Shown here one piece after another: positions 25,465 through 33,921 of a DNA stretch of 64,000 nucleotides. Both the position numbers and the translations under genes were made by a program. Numbering within the stretch: the first letter of the stretch is position 1; the number at the start of each line of letters is the position of its first letter. This DNA is from Glycomyces algeriensis (GTDB lineage Bacteria; Actinomycetota; Actinomycetes; Mycobacteriales; Micromonosporaceae): positions 248,001 to 312,000 of the forward strand of contig NZ_JAPZVR010000006.1 in assembly GCF_027622855.1 (NCBI RefSeq). Reading direction: 5' to 3'. Under the pieces are notes generated by a model that did no database searches, was not told the DNA's origin, and worked only from the letters and a program-made list of their open reading frames with translations.

Positions 25465-26225
25465 GAGCTCACCGCATGCTCGATGCCCGCAAGCCGAATG
25501 AGCTCGTCCACGTTGTCGCCCTTGAGGAGCTTCACCGCTTCGGCCGGGTCCGTGGGGCCCTCGCCGTACGACGGGCAGTGCTTCGCGAGCGTGCACGCGC
25601 CGCACGCGGGCTTGCGGGCGATGCAGACCCGGCGGCCGTGAAAGATGATCCGGTGCGAGAACATCGTCCACTCGCGGTGCTCCACGAGCTTCTGCAACTG
25701 GTACTCCAGCTTCACGGGGTCTTTGCCGTCGACCAGGCCGAGCCGGTTCGTGATGCGGATCATGTGCGTGTCGACGGTGATGCCCGGGACGCCGAACGCG
25801 TTGCCGCGGATGACGTTCGCCGTCTTGCGGCCGATCCCCGGAAGCTTCACCAGGGACTCCATGTCCTCCGGGAGCTTCCCGCCGTGCTGCTCGACCAGCG
25901 CCTTCCCCAGGCCCATGATCGACTTCGCCTTGTTCCGGTAGAACCCCGTCGGCCGGATGATCGCCTCGACCTCCTCGGGGTTCGCCTCCGCGTAGTCCTC
26001 CGCGGAGCGGTACTTCGCGAACAGCGCCGGCGTCGTCAGGTTCACCCGCACATCCGTGCACTGCGCCGACAGGATCGTCGCCACCGCCAGCTCGAGCGGA
26101 TTCGTGTAGTCGAGCTCGCAATGCGCGTCCGGGTGGGCCGCAGCGAGGAGGCGGTCGATGACGCGGGCCCGGCGCTTCTTGGCCAGCTCGCTTTCGGTGC
26201 CCTTCCGGGCGTCGGCGGCGGTCAC
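25461..26225 (-). CDS. nth: Endonuclease III
   Basis: A 254-residue DNA glycosylase and AP lyase for oxidised pyrimidines. It has the helix-hairpin-helix [15 protein letters not shown] containing the catalytic Lys, the catalytic Asp in [10 protein letters not shown], and a [4Fe-4S] cluster with Cys spaced 6-2-5 ([17 protein letters not shown]). GTG 26225 overlaps the S8 protease stop. A basic N-terminal extension of about 20 residues is normal for actinobacteria. Confidence 0.95.
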   Translation of the reverse strand: MTAADARKGTESELAKKRRARVIDRLLAAAHPDAHCELDYTNPLELAVATILSAQCTDVRVNLTTPALFAKYRSAEDYAEANPEEVEAIIRPTGFYRNKAKSIMGLGKALVEQHGGKLPEDMESLVKLPGIGRKTANVIRGNAFGVPGITVDTHMIRITNRLGLVDGKDPVKLEYQLQKLVEHREWTMFSHRIIFHGRRVCIARKPACGACTLAKHCPSYGEGPTDPAEAVKLLKGDNVDELIRLAGIEHAVSS

Positions 26226-27370
26226 CCCGCCATCGTACGCGGGCGCCCCGGCAGCCGGCCGCCTCGCCGCGCGCCCCGCCCGCCTCGCAGGAGCAGCGCG
26301 GACACCCCGATCAAGCCCCCGCCGGCGGCCGTCGCCGCCGCACTCAGCACCGGTGAGATCCCCGCCTCGGCGGGCTCCGCCACACGCGGCAGGACCTCCG
26401 CCTCGACCGCCGCGGCCGCGTCCACGATCCCTTCGCCCAGCCCCGGCGCGCCCGCCACCGCAGTCTCGGTGAGCGCCCGCCGCACCTGATCGGCGCTCCA
26501 CTCCGGATGCGCCGAACGCACCAGCGCCGCCGCACCCGACACCACCGCCGACGCGAACGACGTGCCCGTCACCGACTTGTACCCGCCGCCCGGCTTCGGC
26601 GCGTACAGGTTCGCGCCCGGCGCCGCCAGGTCCGTCTCCTCGCCCGTCACCGCCGTCCGCCACCGGTCGCCGTGCTCGTCCGCGCCCGTCACCGCCAGCA
26701 CCTCCGACACCCGCGCCGGGAACCACACGTCCTCGGCCGGCGCCTCCTCGCGCTGGTTCCCCGTGCACGCCACGATCAGCACGTCGTGCTGCTCCGCGTA
26801 CGCGATCGCCTCCGCGAACGCCGGCGAGTCGTAGTGGCCGCCCAGCGAGAGGTTCACGATGTCCGCGCCGTTGTCCACCGCCCACTCCACGGCCGCGCCC
26901 ACCATCGCCGAATCGTGGTACCGGTTCTCGTCGTCCAGCACCCGCACCGGCAGGATCTCCGCGTCCGGGGCGACCCCCGGGTACCGCGACTCCGCGCTCC
27001 CCGCGATCAGCCCCGCCACCGCCGTGCCGTGCCCCACCGGATCGGCCTGGCCGAACGCCCGCTCGTAGACCGGCCCCGGGTCCGACCCGAACGCCAGCAG
27101 CCGCGGCTCCGCGCCCGGATCCACATCGACGTAGCTCCGGCCCGGCAGCACCGAGCCGTCCAGCGCCGGATGGTCCGCATCCACACCCGAGTCGATCACC
27201 GCCACCGTGACCCCCGCACCGGTCGCCACCGGCCACGCGTCCGGCGCCCGGACCGCCGAGAGATGCCAGGCGACGGGCGTGGAGGCCCAGCCCGTGTGCG
27301 CGGAGAGCAAGAGCGCCAACAGCGTCGAGCACAGGCAGGTGAGAACGAAGCGTGCAGAGCGGTCCCCCAT
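26222..27370 (-). CDS. Mycosin-like S8 subtilisin protease
   Basis: A 382-residue membrane-anchored serine protease. ATG 27370 gives a signal peptide ([24 protein letters not shown]). The catalytic triad is in [12 protein letters not shown] (Asp), [15 protein letters not shown] (His) and [16 protein letters not shown] (Ser), with the oxyanion Asn in [12 protein letters not shown]-terminal helix ([19 protein letters not shown]) and Arg tail anchor it, as in type VII secretion mycosins (MycP). No ESX core genes are adjacent, though an SseB-domain gene lies divergently next door. It is the first gene of the nth operon, a place where this protease is not usually found. Confidence 0.88.
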   Translation of the reverse strand: MGDRSARFVLTCLCSTLLALLLSAHTGWASTPVAWHLSAVRAPDAWPVATGAGVTVAVIDSGVDADHPALDGSVLPGRSYVDVDPGAEPRLLAFGSDPGPVYERAFGQADPVGHGTAVAGLIAGSAESRYPGVAPDAEILPVRVLDDENRYHDSAMVGAAVEWAVDNGADIVNLSLGGHYDSPAFAEAIAYAEQHDVLIVACTGNQREEAPAEDVWFPARVSEVLAVTGADEHGDRWRTAVTGEETDLAAPGANLYAPKPGGGYKSVTGTSFASAVVSGAAALVRSAHPEWSADQVRRALTETAVAGAPGLGEGIVDAAAAVEAEVLPRVAEPAEAGISPVLSAAATAAGGGLIGVSALLLRGGRGARRGGRLPGRPRTMAG

Positions 27371-27527
27371 GAGAACCGGATCGTTACACAGCGACAGGCC
27401 CACAGCGTGGGAATGACACACGTTCTCCTTTATGAATTCGTTATTCTCGCCCTACTGACGGAAACTTGACAGCGCCCTCGCGTTACGGTGACGATCGCGA
27501 GGGGACGCCGCGTTCGCTCGACACGCA

Positions 27528-27550
27528 CGGCGAAGCTTGCGAGCCGTAAC
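27528..27550 (-). repeat. Recurring intergenic motif, copy before the SseB-domain gene
   Basis: Read on the minus strand, TTACGGCTCGCAAGCTTCG and the following CCG match the copy at 2776-2798 with one difference in the 21-base core. It contains an AAGCTT palindrome and CGGC/GCCG ends. It lies 43 bases before the GTG at 27593. Confidence 0.5.
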
Positions 27551-27592
27551 TGTGCACCGCCCCGTCCAAGACCGGTAGGGGGGAAGGGCTGA

Positions 27593-30076
27593 GTGGGATC
27601 GATGTGGGAACCCAGTAACGAGATCGAGCACCGCCTCCGCGAGGCGCTGCGAGCCGAGGACCAGGACGGATACTTCCGCATCCTGGCGCAGATCGAACTC
27701 GTCCTCCCATTGTCCTATGAGGACTCGAACGGGTCGGGCGCCGACACCTGGGCCACCTGGACCACCGACGACCGCACCCACATCCTCGCCTTCACCTCCG
27801 AGACCGCCCTCCAGACCTGCCTGCGCGACAACGCCGGCGCCTCCCGCCGCGTCTCCTTCGCCGCGCTGGCCGAGGCCTGGCCGGACGAGGAGTGGTGGCT
27901 CGCCGTCAACCCCGGCCTGCCGATCGAGGGCTACCTCCCGGCCTGGTTCGTGACCCAGGTCGCCCAGGGCATGACCACCGTCCCGGCCGACCCCTCCGAA
28001 CAGGCGCCTCCCGCCGACCCGTACGGCGACACCTATTCCTCTGGCGCGCAAGCGTCCCCGTTCGCCGCCGCGCAGTCCGACCCGTTCGCGAACCCGATGG
28101 CGCCCGCCCCCGAACCGCGCCGCGAGAGCTTCATGCCCCCGGCCCCGCCGGTGCCCGACGTGCCGCCTGCGCCGCGGCGCTCCGCGGACCTGAACGGCAC
28201 CGCGCAGCAGCAGTCCACCGTCGGCGGCACCACCCCCGCGGGCCTCCCGCTGCGCCAGCCGCCGCGCGACGAGACCCCCGAACCCGACGGATTCAACGGG
28301 CACGCCTTCGCGTCCCAGCCGCCGCCCGAGCCCGAGCAGTCCCAGCCCCGCTCGCAGGGATTCGGCTCCCAGCCGCGCGGGACCGGATCGCAGCCGCGCG
28401 AGTTCGGCTCGCAGCCGCAGGGCTTCGGCTCCCAGCCGCAGCAGTACTCGCAGCCGCCGGCCGTGCCGACCCCGCAGGCGTTCCCGGCCGACCCGCAGTG
28501 GCCGAGCCAGCAGGGCCAGCCGAACCCGCAGGACCAGTGGCCCGACGCGCCGGACTGGCTGCGCGAGCAGCAGCCCGACCCGTCGACGCTGCCGACCCGC
28601 GCACCCGCCCCGCCGCACGCCGCGCCCACCCCGTACCCGGCGGGCGAGTCCTTCGGCGGCGCCCCCGCATACGGCGCGCCGACCCCGGCCGCGCCGCAGC
28701 GCCAGGCGTTCCAGAGCGGCGGCGACGCGTTCGGCAACGACCCGTTCGGCTCCGCCGCCTTTGACGCCGACGCCGAGGCGCAGCGCTCCGCCGAGTCGTT
28801 CGCCTCCATGTCGAGCGCGTTCGGCCGGCGCCCCGCCGACGAACCGCAGCCCAGCGCCCAGCCGCAGGACCAGACCCGGCCCGAGGAGCTCACCGGCGAG
28901 GAGGCCGAGCCGCTGCTCGCCGCGGCCGCGTCCTCCGGCGACACCGCCGCGTTCCTCCAGACCCTCCTGTGCGCCAGCGTGATCCTCCCCATCGGGGACC
29001 CCGAGGCCGCGCACCTGCGGGTCGGCGACCCGGCGTTCCGGTGGGCCAGCGACATCGTCGACGGCATCATCGGCATCACCGTCTACACCACCATCGAGCG
29101 CATGGCCGAGCGCGCGGGCGAGGACACCCCGCACACGATCGTGCCGTTCGGCTGGCTCATCCAGCACTGGCCGGCGCAGGACTACGCGCTGTACGTCAAC
29201 CCCGGAACCTCCGTGGGCGCCAACATGAGCGGCCCCGAGATCGAGCCGCTCATCAAGTGGGCCGAGGCGAAGGACCTGCTCACCTTCGCCACCGAGATGG
29301 AGAAGCGCCAGGCCGCGGCCGCGCGCGCCAACTCGCCGTCGCACAAGGTGCAGCCGGTCCTGTGGCAGAAGACCATCCCGCACCAGCAGGTGCCGTTCTA
29401 CCTCGAACGCGGCTACGACCGGGTCGGCGGCTTCATCCACCCGGCCGAGGCCGTGGAGCACCTGCGCACCCCCGCGCAGCTGTACCTCGCGCTGGGGCTC
29501 ATCCGCCTCAACGAGGAGTTCAGCCCCGCCGACGACTCGGTGCACGTCCTCCGCTGGATCGGCTACCGCACCGACCTCTACCCGGTCGCCATGGGCGGCA
29601 ACGACTACGCGACGGCCGAAGCGCGCGGCGGCACCGTCGTCGAGCCCGGCCCGTTCCGCGGCGACGGGTTCGCGCCCTCCGAGGGCGACGAGCGGATCCC
29701 CGAGCACAAGGTCGACTCGGTGCGCCTCCCGCACGGCGCGAAGATCCTCCGGATCGACTCGCGCGGCGAGGTCGCCGAACTCGCGCTCTACGACGCCGAC
29801 ACCCGCGAGTGGACGCCCGTCGACGGCGCGTACTCCCTCGGCCCCGCCGCGATCGAGGCACCGCCGACGCCGGCGCTGCCCGCCGCGCCTTCGGTGCCCG
29901 CGCCGAACGGCCCGATGGGCGAGGCGTACGGCTACGACGGCGCCCCTGGATACGACAGCGCACTGGGCGAAGCCTGGGGCGACGCGGACGGCCACTACGA
30001 CCTCGTGCGCCCCAAGCCCGAGGAGCGGGCCGCGCACGTGCTCGACACCCGCGACCGCGAATGGAAGGACGCCTGA
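27593..30076 (+). CDS. SseB-domain protein with long Pro/Gln-rich linker
   Basis: An 827-residue protein of unknown precise function. Residues about 5-125 are an SseB N-terminal-like domain (EIEHRLREALRAEDQDGYFR, LPLSYEDSN, TLLxx-type repeats, WWLAVNPGLPIEGYLP). A second copy is at about 445-560 (ASSGDTAAFLQTLLCASVIL, DYALYVNPGTSVGANMS), so the domain is duplicated. Between them lie some 310 residues rich in Pro, Gln and Gly with SQPR/SQPQ repeats (28340-28460). The C-terminal part (about 585-780) is a further globular region (VPFYLERGYDRVGGFIHP). SseB domains are common in proteins encoded near actinobacterial type VII secretion genes. No signal peptide or membrane helix. GTG 27593 follows AAGGG; ATG 27602 is an alternative. 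The next gene overlaps. Confidence 0.75.
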   Translation: MGSMWEPSNEIEHRLREALRAEDQDGYFRILAQIELVLPLSYEDSNGSGADTWATWTTDDRTHILAFTSETALQTCLRDNAGASRRVSFAALAEAWPDEEWWLAVNPGLPIEGYLPAWFVTQVAQGMTTVPADPSEQAPPADPYGDTYSSGAQASPFAAAQSDPFANPMAPAPEPRRESFMPPAPPVPDVPPAPRRSADLNGTAQQQSTVGGTTPAGLPLRQPPRDETPEPDGFNGHAFASQPPPEPEQSQPRSQGFGSQPRGTGSQPREFGSQPQGFGSQPQQYSQPPAVPTPQAFPADPQWPSQQGQPNPQDQWPDAPDWLREQQPDPSTLPTRAPAPPHAAPTPYPAGESFGGAPAYGAPTPAAPQRQAFQSGGDAFGNDPFGSAAFDADAEAQRSAESFASMSSAFGRRPADEPQPSAQPQDQTRPEELTGEEAEPLLAAAASSGDTAAFLQTLLCASVILPIGDPEAAHLRVGDPAFRWASDIVDGIIGITVYTTIERMAERAGEDTPHTIVPFGWLIQHWPAQDYALYVNPGTSVGANMSGPEIEPLIKWAEAKDLLTFATEMEKRQAAAARANSPSHKVQPVLWQKTIPHQQVPFYLERGYDRVGGFIHPAEAVEHLRTPAQLYLALGLIRLNEEFSPADDSVHVLRWIGYRTDLYPVAMGGNDYATAEARGGTVVEPGPFRGDGFAPSEGDERIPEHKVDSVRLPHGAKILRIDSRGEVAELALYDADTREWTPVDGAYSLGPAAIEAPPTPALPAAPSVPAPNGPMGEAYGYDGAPGYDSALGEAWGDADGHYDLVRPKPEERAAHVLDTRDREWKDA

Positions 30077-30438
30077 TGCGCGACGGCTACATCGCCCGCT
30101 GGAAGGGCGCCGAATACGACTCGAGCCCCGACGGCGCCCACGTGCGGCTGTACTCGCCCACGGGCGGCGACGGGTTCGTCGAGGTCGCCGACGGCCGGTT
30201 CCGGCGCGGCGTGCCGATCGGCGAGCTCGAGGACTTCTTCTACGTGCGCACCGTCGCCACCTGGCGCGGCGAACCGTTCCTGGTGCTCGGCGCCTCGGGG
30301 GAGTGGCTGCGGCTCGAGTACCGCGGCGGACGCAGCGACGTCGCCCGCTCGCTCGGGCTCGAACCGTACGACAACGGCGTGTACCAGATCTGGGCGCCGG
30401 CCGAGGAAGTCACCGACATCAGCGAGCAGTACCTCTAA
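30076..30438 (+). CDS. Hypothetical protein coupled to the SseB-domain gene
   Basis: A 120-residue soluble protein that I cannot assign. It reads MRDGYIARWKGAEYDSSPDG and continues as a beta-rich chain (VRLYSPTGGDGFVEVADGRF, PFLVLGASGEWLRLEYRGG) ending in an acidic tail EEVTDISEQYL. The YIARWKGxEYDxSPDG start with repeated short strands suggests a small beta-barrel. Its ATG overlaps the upstream TGA, so it is made with the SseB-domain protein and probably binds it. Confidence 0.7.
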   Translation: MRDGYIARWKGAEYDSSPDGAHVRLYSPTGGDGFVEVADGRFRRGVPIGELEDFFYVRTVATWRGEPFLVLGASGEWLRLEYRGGRSDVARSLGLEPYDNGVYQIWAPAEEVTDISEQYL

Positions 30439-30456
30439 GACCTAGACCACGCAGCG

Positions 30457-30482
30457 AGCCCCCGGCCGGCCGGGGGCTTTCC
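30457..30482 (+). terminator. Terminator after the SseB pair
   Basis: AGCCCCCGGCC (30457-30467) is directly followed by its complement GGCCGGGGGCT (30468-30478) and TT; the loop forms from the central bases. Confidence 0.75.
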
Positions 30483-30545
30483 GCATGCCCGGGCCAGGGC
30501 GAACGCACAGGGCCTGAACATGAAACAAAACTGTCAGGAGACCGC

Positions 30546-30598
30546 TTTCACATAGGTGTCGTTTGATGTATAGTTCAGGAAAATAAGAAAGCGTTTGC
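30546..30598 (+). promoter_or_regulatory. Promoter and LacI-like operator of the DUF993 sugar operon
   Basis: TTTCAC (30546-30551) and TATAGT (30569-30574) are spaced by 17 bases. GAAAGCGTTTGC (30587-30598), resembling a LacI-family operator with a central CG, would overlap the transcript start. A copy of the recurring CTCGCA-type motif lies at 30608-30630. The 126-base untranslated leader ends with AAGGAG (30709-30714) before ATG 30724. Confidence 0.5.
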
Positions 30599-30607
30599 CT
30601 TCGTCTT

Positions 30608-30630
30608 CGGCGGAGTCTGCGAGCCGCACC
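30608..30630 (-). repeat. Recurring intergenic motif, diverged copy before the DUF993 operon
   Basis: Read on the minus strand, TGCGGCTCGCAGACTCCGCC and the following G keep the CGGCTCGCA and CGCCG blocks of the copies at 2776-2798 and 27528-27550. It lies 94 to 116 bases before ATG 30724. Confidence 0.4.
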
Positions 30631-30723
30631 CCTTCGCGCAGTCCGCGGCGAAGCGCGCGGCCGTACCTCCGCGCATCGCCGGCAAGCGCTTCCGCAGCCA
30701 TGTTCGGCAAGGAGCACATCCCT

Positions 30724-31878
30724 ATGGCAGAGAGAATCACCGTCGGCATCGCCCTCAACGGGGTGACCGGTCGCATGGGCTACCGGCAGCACCTCGTGCG
30801 CTCACTCCTCGCCATCCGCGAGCAGGGCGGCGTCGAGCGCGCCGACGGCAGCGTGATCTGGCCCGAGCTCACCCTGGTCGGCCGCAGCGCCGACAAGCTC
30901 GCCGAGATCGCCGGCCGCCACGGCCTCGACAAGTACACGACCAGCCTGGACGAGGCCCTCGGCGACGACAAGATCGACGTCTACTTCGACGCCCTCACCA
31001 CCCAGCACCGCCTCGCCGCCGTCAACTCGGCCATCAAGGCCGGCAAGCACGTCTACACCGAGAAGCCCATCGCGACCAACCTCGACGACGCCCTCTCCCT
31101 GGCCCGCGCCGCCCGCGACGCCGGCGTCAAGAACGGCGCGGTCGCCGACAAGCTGTACCTCCCCGGCCTTCGCAAGCTCAAGCGCCTGGTCGACTCCGGC
31201 TTCTTCGGGCGGGTCCTCTCCGTGCGCGGCGAGTTCGGCTACTGGGTCTTCGAAGGCGACTGGCAGGAAGCGCAGCGGCCCTCCTGGAACTACCGCGCCG
31301 AAGACGGCGGCGGCATGGTCCTCGACATGTTCCCCCACTGGTCCTACGTCTTCGAGGAGACGTTCGACAAGGTCAAGTCCGTCTCCGCCCACGTCACCAC
31401 CCACATCCCCGAGCGCTTCGACGAGCAGGGCAAGGCCTACGCCGCCACCGCCGACGACGCCGCGTACGCGATCTTCGAACTCCAGGACGGCACCGTCGTC
31501 CAGATGAACTCCTCCTGGGCCACCCGCGTCGACCGCGAGGAGCTCGTCGAGTTCCACGTGGACGGCACCGAGGGCTCCGCCATCGCCGGCCTGCGCAAGG
31601 CCCGCGCCCAGCACCGCGCGCACACCCCCAAGCCCGTCTGGAACCCCGACATCGACCAGCCGATCCCCTTCCGGCAGCAGTGGCACGAGGTCCCCGACAA
31701 CGAGGTCTTCGACAACGGCTTCAAGATCCAGTGGGAGGAGTTCCTGCGCCACGTCGTCGACGACGAGCCGTGGCACCACGACTTCCTCGCCGCCGCCCGC
31801 GGCGTCCAGCTGGCCGAGGCCGGCTACCGGTCCGCCCGCGAAGGCCGCCGCATCGAGCTGGAGGACCTGGTCCTGTGA
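30724..31878 (+). CDS. Gfo/Idh/MocA-family oxidoreductase
   Basis: A 384-residue NAD(P)-dependent dehydrogenase of the glucose-fructose oxidoreductase family. Residues 1-125 are a Rossmann domain (VGIALNGVTGRMGYRQHL, an unusual nucleotide-binding start) with HVYTEKPIATNLDDA, which holds the catalytic Lys of the EKP motif. The C-terminal alpha/beta domain includes SWNYRAEDGGGMVLDMFPHW, with the usual catalytic Asp and His. It is the first of three overlapping genes with DUF993 and a TIM-barrel isomerase; together they probably degrade a sugar or cyclitol. The substrate is unknown. Confidence 0.88.
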   Translation: MAERITVGIALNGVTGRMGYRQHLVRSLLAIREQGGVERADGSVIWPELTLVGRSADKLAEIAGRHGLDKYTTSLDEALGDDKIDVYFDALTTQHRLAAVNSAIKAGKHVYTEKPIATNLDDALSLARAARDAGVKNGAVADKLYLPGLRKLKRLVDSGFFGRVLSVRGEFGYWVFEGDWQEAQRPSWNYRAEDGGGMVLDMFPHWSYVFEETFDKVKSVSAHVTTHIPERFDEQGKAYAATADDAAYAIFELQDGTVVQMNSSWATRVDREELVEFHVDGTEGSAIAGLRKARAQHRAHTPKPVWNPDIDQPIPFRQQWHEVPDNEVFDNGFKIQWEEFLRHVVDDEPWHHDFLAAARGVQLAEAGYRSAREGRRIELEDLVL

Positions 31879-32966
31879 CCCGCAAGTTCACCTCACGCGT
31901 CATCTACTCCGCGGCCCACGTGGTCGCGGACCCCTTGGCGGACAACGGCCCCGGCCGCCCCGCCCAGGTCGACTGGGACGCCACTCTTCGCTACCGCCGG
32001 CACCTGTGGGACCTCGGCCTCGGCATCGCCGACGCCATGGACACCGCCCAGCGCGGGATGGGCCTCGACTGGGAGGCCACGAAGCAGCTCATCCGCCGCT
32101 CCGCCGAGGCCGCCGGCCCGGACGACCTCCTCGCCTGCGGCGTCGGCACCGACCAGCTCGCCGCCGCACCGACCACTATGGACGAGATCCGCGCGACCTA
32201 CCTCGAGCAGCTCGCCGTGGTCGAGGACGCCGGAGCGGGCACGATCCTCATGTGCTCCAGGGCCCTCGCCGCGAGCGCGAAGAGCGCCGACGACTACAAG
32301 GCTCTCTACGCCGAGCTCCTCGGCGAGGTCAGCGGCAAGGCGATCCTGCACTGGCTCGGCCCGATGTTCGACCCGTCCCTCGAAGGCTACTGGGGCTCTT
32401 CGGACCTCGACGCCGCCGCGGACACGTTCATCGAGATCATCACAGAGAACGCGGCGAAGATCGACGGCATCAAGATGAGCCTCCTCGACGCCGAAGCGGA
32501 GATCGCGGTGCGCCGCAGGCTCCCCGCAGGGGTCCGCTGCTACACCGGCGACGACTTCAACTACCCGCGCCTCATCGCCGGCGACGAGTTCGGTCACTCC
32601 GACGCGCTCCTCGGCATCTTCGACCCGCTCGCGCCGCTCGCCTCCAAGGCCGTGCAGCGCTTGGACGAGGGCGACATCGCCGGCTTCCACGCGATCCTCG
32701 ACCCCACGGTGCCGTTGGCGCGCAAGGTCTTCGAGGCCCCCACATTCAACTACAAGACCGGCGTCGTGTTCCTCGCGTGGCTCTCGGGCCACCAGGACCA
32801 CTTCAAGATGGTCGGCGGCCTCGAATCGGCCCGGTCCATCAAGCACTTCGGCGAGATCGTGGACCTCGCCCTCGAAGTGGACCTCTTCCCGGACGAGGCG
32901 CTCGCCATCGACCGCTTCAACGCCCTGCTCAAGGTCGCGGGCCAGCCGAAGCGGACCCTCGCATGA
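31875..32966 (+). CDS. DUF993 family TIM-barrel protein (dihydrodipicolinate-synthase-like)
   Basis: A 363-residue protein of a family of unknown function related to DapA-type aldolases. It reads FTSRVIYSAAHVVADPLADN at the start; GTILMCSRALAASAKSADDY and GKAILHWLGPMFDPSLEGYW lie mid-chain; KIDGIKMSLLDAEAEI carries a Lys in the position of the DapA Schiff-base Lys, and GVRCYTGDDFNYPRLIAGD follows. That suggests an aldolase or dehydratase acting on a keto-sugar made by the upstream oxidoreductase. GTG 31875 overlaps the upstream stop and the downstream gene overlaps its end. Confidence 0.85.
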   Translation: MTRKFTSRVIYSAAHVVADPLADNGPGRPAQVDWDATLRYRRHLWDLGLGIADAMDTAQRGMGLDWEATKQLIRRSAEAAGPDDLLACGVGTDQLAAAPTTMDEIRATYLEQLAVVEDAGAGTILMCSRALAASAKSADDYKALYAELLGEVSGKAILHWLGPMFDPSLEGYWGSSDLDAAADTFIEIITENAAKIDGIKMSLLDAEAEIAVRRRLPAGVRCYTGDDFNYPRLIAGDEFGHSDALLGIFDPLAPLASKAVQRLDEGDIAGFHAILDPTVPLARKVFEAPTFNYKTGVVFLAWLSGHQDHFKMVGGLESARSIKHFGEIVDLALEVDLFPDEALAIDRFNALLKVAGQPKRTLA

Positions 32967-33775
32967 GCATCATGGAGCGATTCTCCTTCAACCACGCCAC
33001 CGCGAAGTTCTGGGACCAGCGGGAGGCCGTCGAAGCCTGCGCCCGCACCGGTTCCGGGATCGGCCTGTGGCGCGAACCGGTGCAGGAGGCCGGCCTCGAG
33101 GCGAGCGCGAAGCTCGTCGAGGACTTCGGCGTCCAGGTCACCAGCCTGTGCCGGGCCGGGTTCTTCACCGACCCGACCGAGGCCGCCCTCGCGGACAACC
33201 GCAAGGCGATCGACGAGGCCGCCGCGATCGGCTCCCCGACGCTCGTGCTCGTCTCGGGCCCGATCCAGCCGGGCGGCACCATCGACAGCGCCCGCGAAGG
33301 CGTGAAGACGGCCCTGGCCGAACTCGCGCCGTACGCGCTCGAGCAGGGCGTGACGCTCGCGATCGAGCCGCTGCACCCGATGTTCGCCTCGGACCGGTGC
33401 GTGGTGGCCACGCTGAAGGAGTCGCTCGACCTGGCCGCGCCGTTCGACCCGGCCGCCGTCGGCGTCGTGGTCGACACGTACCACATCTGGTGGGACCCGG
33501 AGGTGTGGAACGGGATCGAGCGCGCCGGCGCCGAAGGGCGCATCGCCTCGTTCCAGCTCGCCGACTGGGTCACCCCGCTCCCGGCGGGGGTCCTCACCGG
33601 ACGCGGGCAGCTCGGCGACGGCTGCATCGAGATGCGCCGCTACCTGGACGCGGTGGACGCCACCGGGTTCGACGGCCCGATCGAGGTCGAACTCTTCAAC
33701 GACGCGCTCTGGGCCCGCCCGGGCGCGGAGGTCTTCGAGGAGACCAGGGCCGCTTTCGAGCGGGTCCTGCGATAG
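32963..33775 (+). CDS. Sugar phosphate isomerase/epimerase family TIM-barrel protein
   Basis: A 270-residue xylose-isomerase-like TIM barrel (AP endonuclease family 2 fold). Metal ligands are suggested by LAIEPLHPMFASDRC (Glu), VVVDTYHIWWDPEV (Asp, His) and IEVELFNDALW (Glu). Enzymes of this type epimerise or isomerise keto-sugars and inositol derivatives. It ends the three-gene operon, after which two large hairpins stop transcription. Read with its neighbours, the pathway may be oxidation, isomerisation and aldol or dehydration steps on one sugar. Confidence 0.87.
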   Translation: MSIMERFSFNHATAKFWDQREAVEACARTGSGIGLWREPVQEAGLEASAKLVEDFGVQVTSLCRAGFFTDPTEAALADNRKAIDEAAAIGSPTLVLVSGPIQPGGTIDSAREGVKTALAELAPYALEQGVTLAIEPLHPMFASDRCVVATLKESLDLAAPFDPAAVGVVVDTYHIWWDPEVWNGIERAGAEGRIASFQLADWVTPLPAGVLTGRGQLGDGCIEMRRYLDAVDATGFDGPIEVELFNDALWARPGAEVFEETRAAFERVLR

Positions 33776-33778
33776 GCG

Positions 33779-33895
33779 CCGCGGGCGCGGACCGGCAGGT
33801 TGGACAGGCCGGACCCCGCGCCCGCGGACGAGCCCCCCGGAATGCCGCGGGGGCGGGGACGGTTGGGGTCAAGTACTCCGTCCCCGCCTCCGCGG
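33779..33895. terminator. Double hairpin terminator between convergent operons
   Basis: Hairpin 1 pairs 33779-33790 with 33816-33827. Hairpin 2 is an 18-bp stem with one G-U pair, 33845-33862 with 33878-33895. They lie between the TIM-barrel gene and the sortase gene. Confidence 0.75.
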
Positions 33896-33921
33896 TCGGC
33901 TTTCCGGGGGCGGGCGGACGC

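Noticed and set aside
27452-30037. An 861-codon minus-strand frame opposite the SseB-domain gene
   Set aside because: No recognisable domain; arises from codon bias of the + strand gene.
30436-30452. DasR operator (CTAGACCAC half site) after the 120-residue protein
   Set aside because: Only half of the palindrome matches and it lies downstream of a gene next to a terminator.
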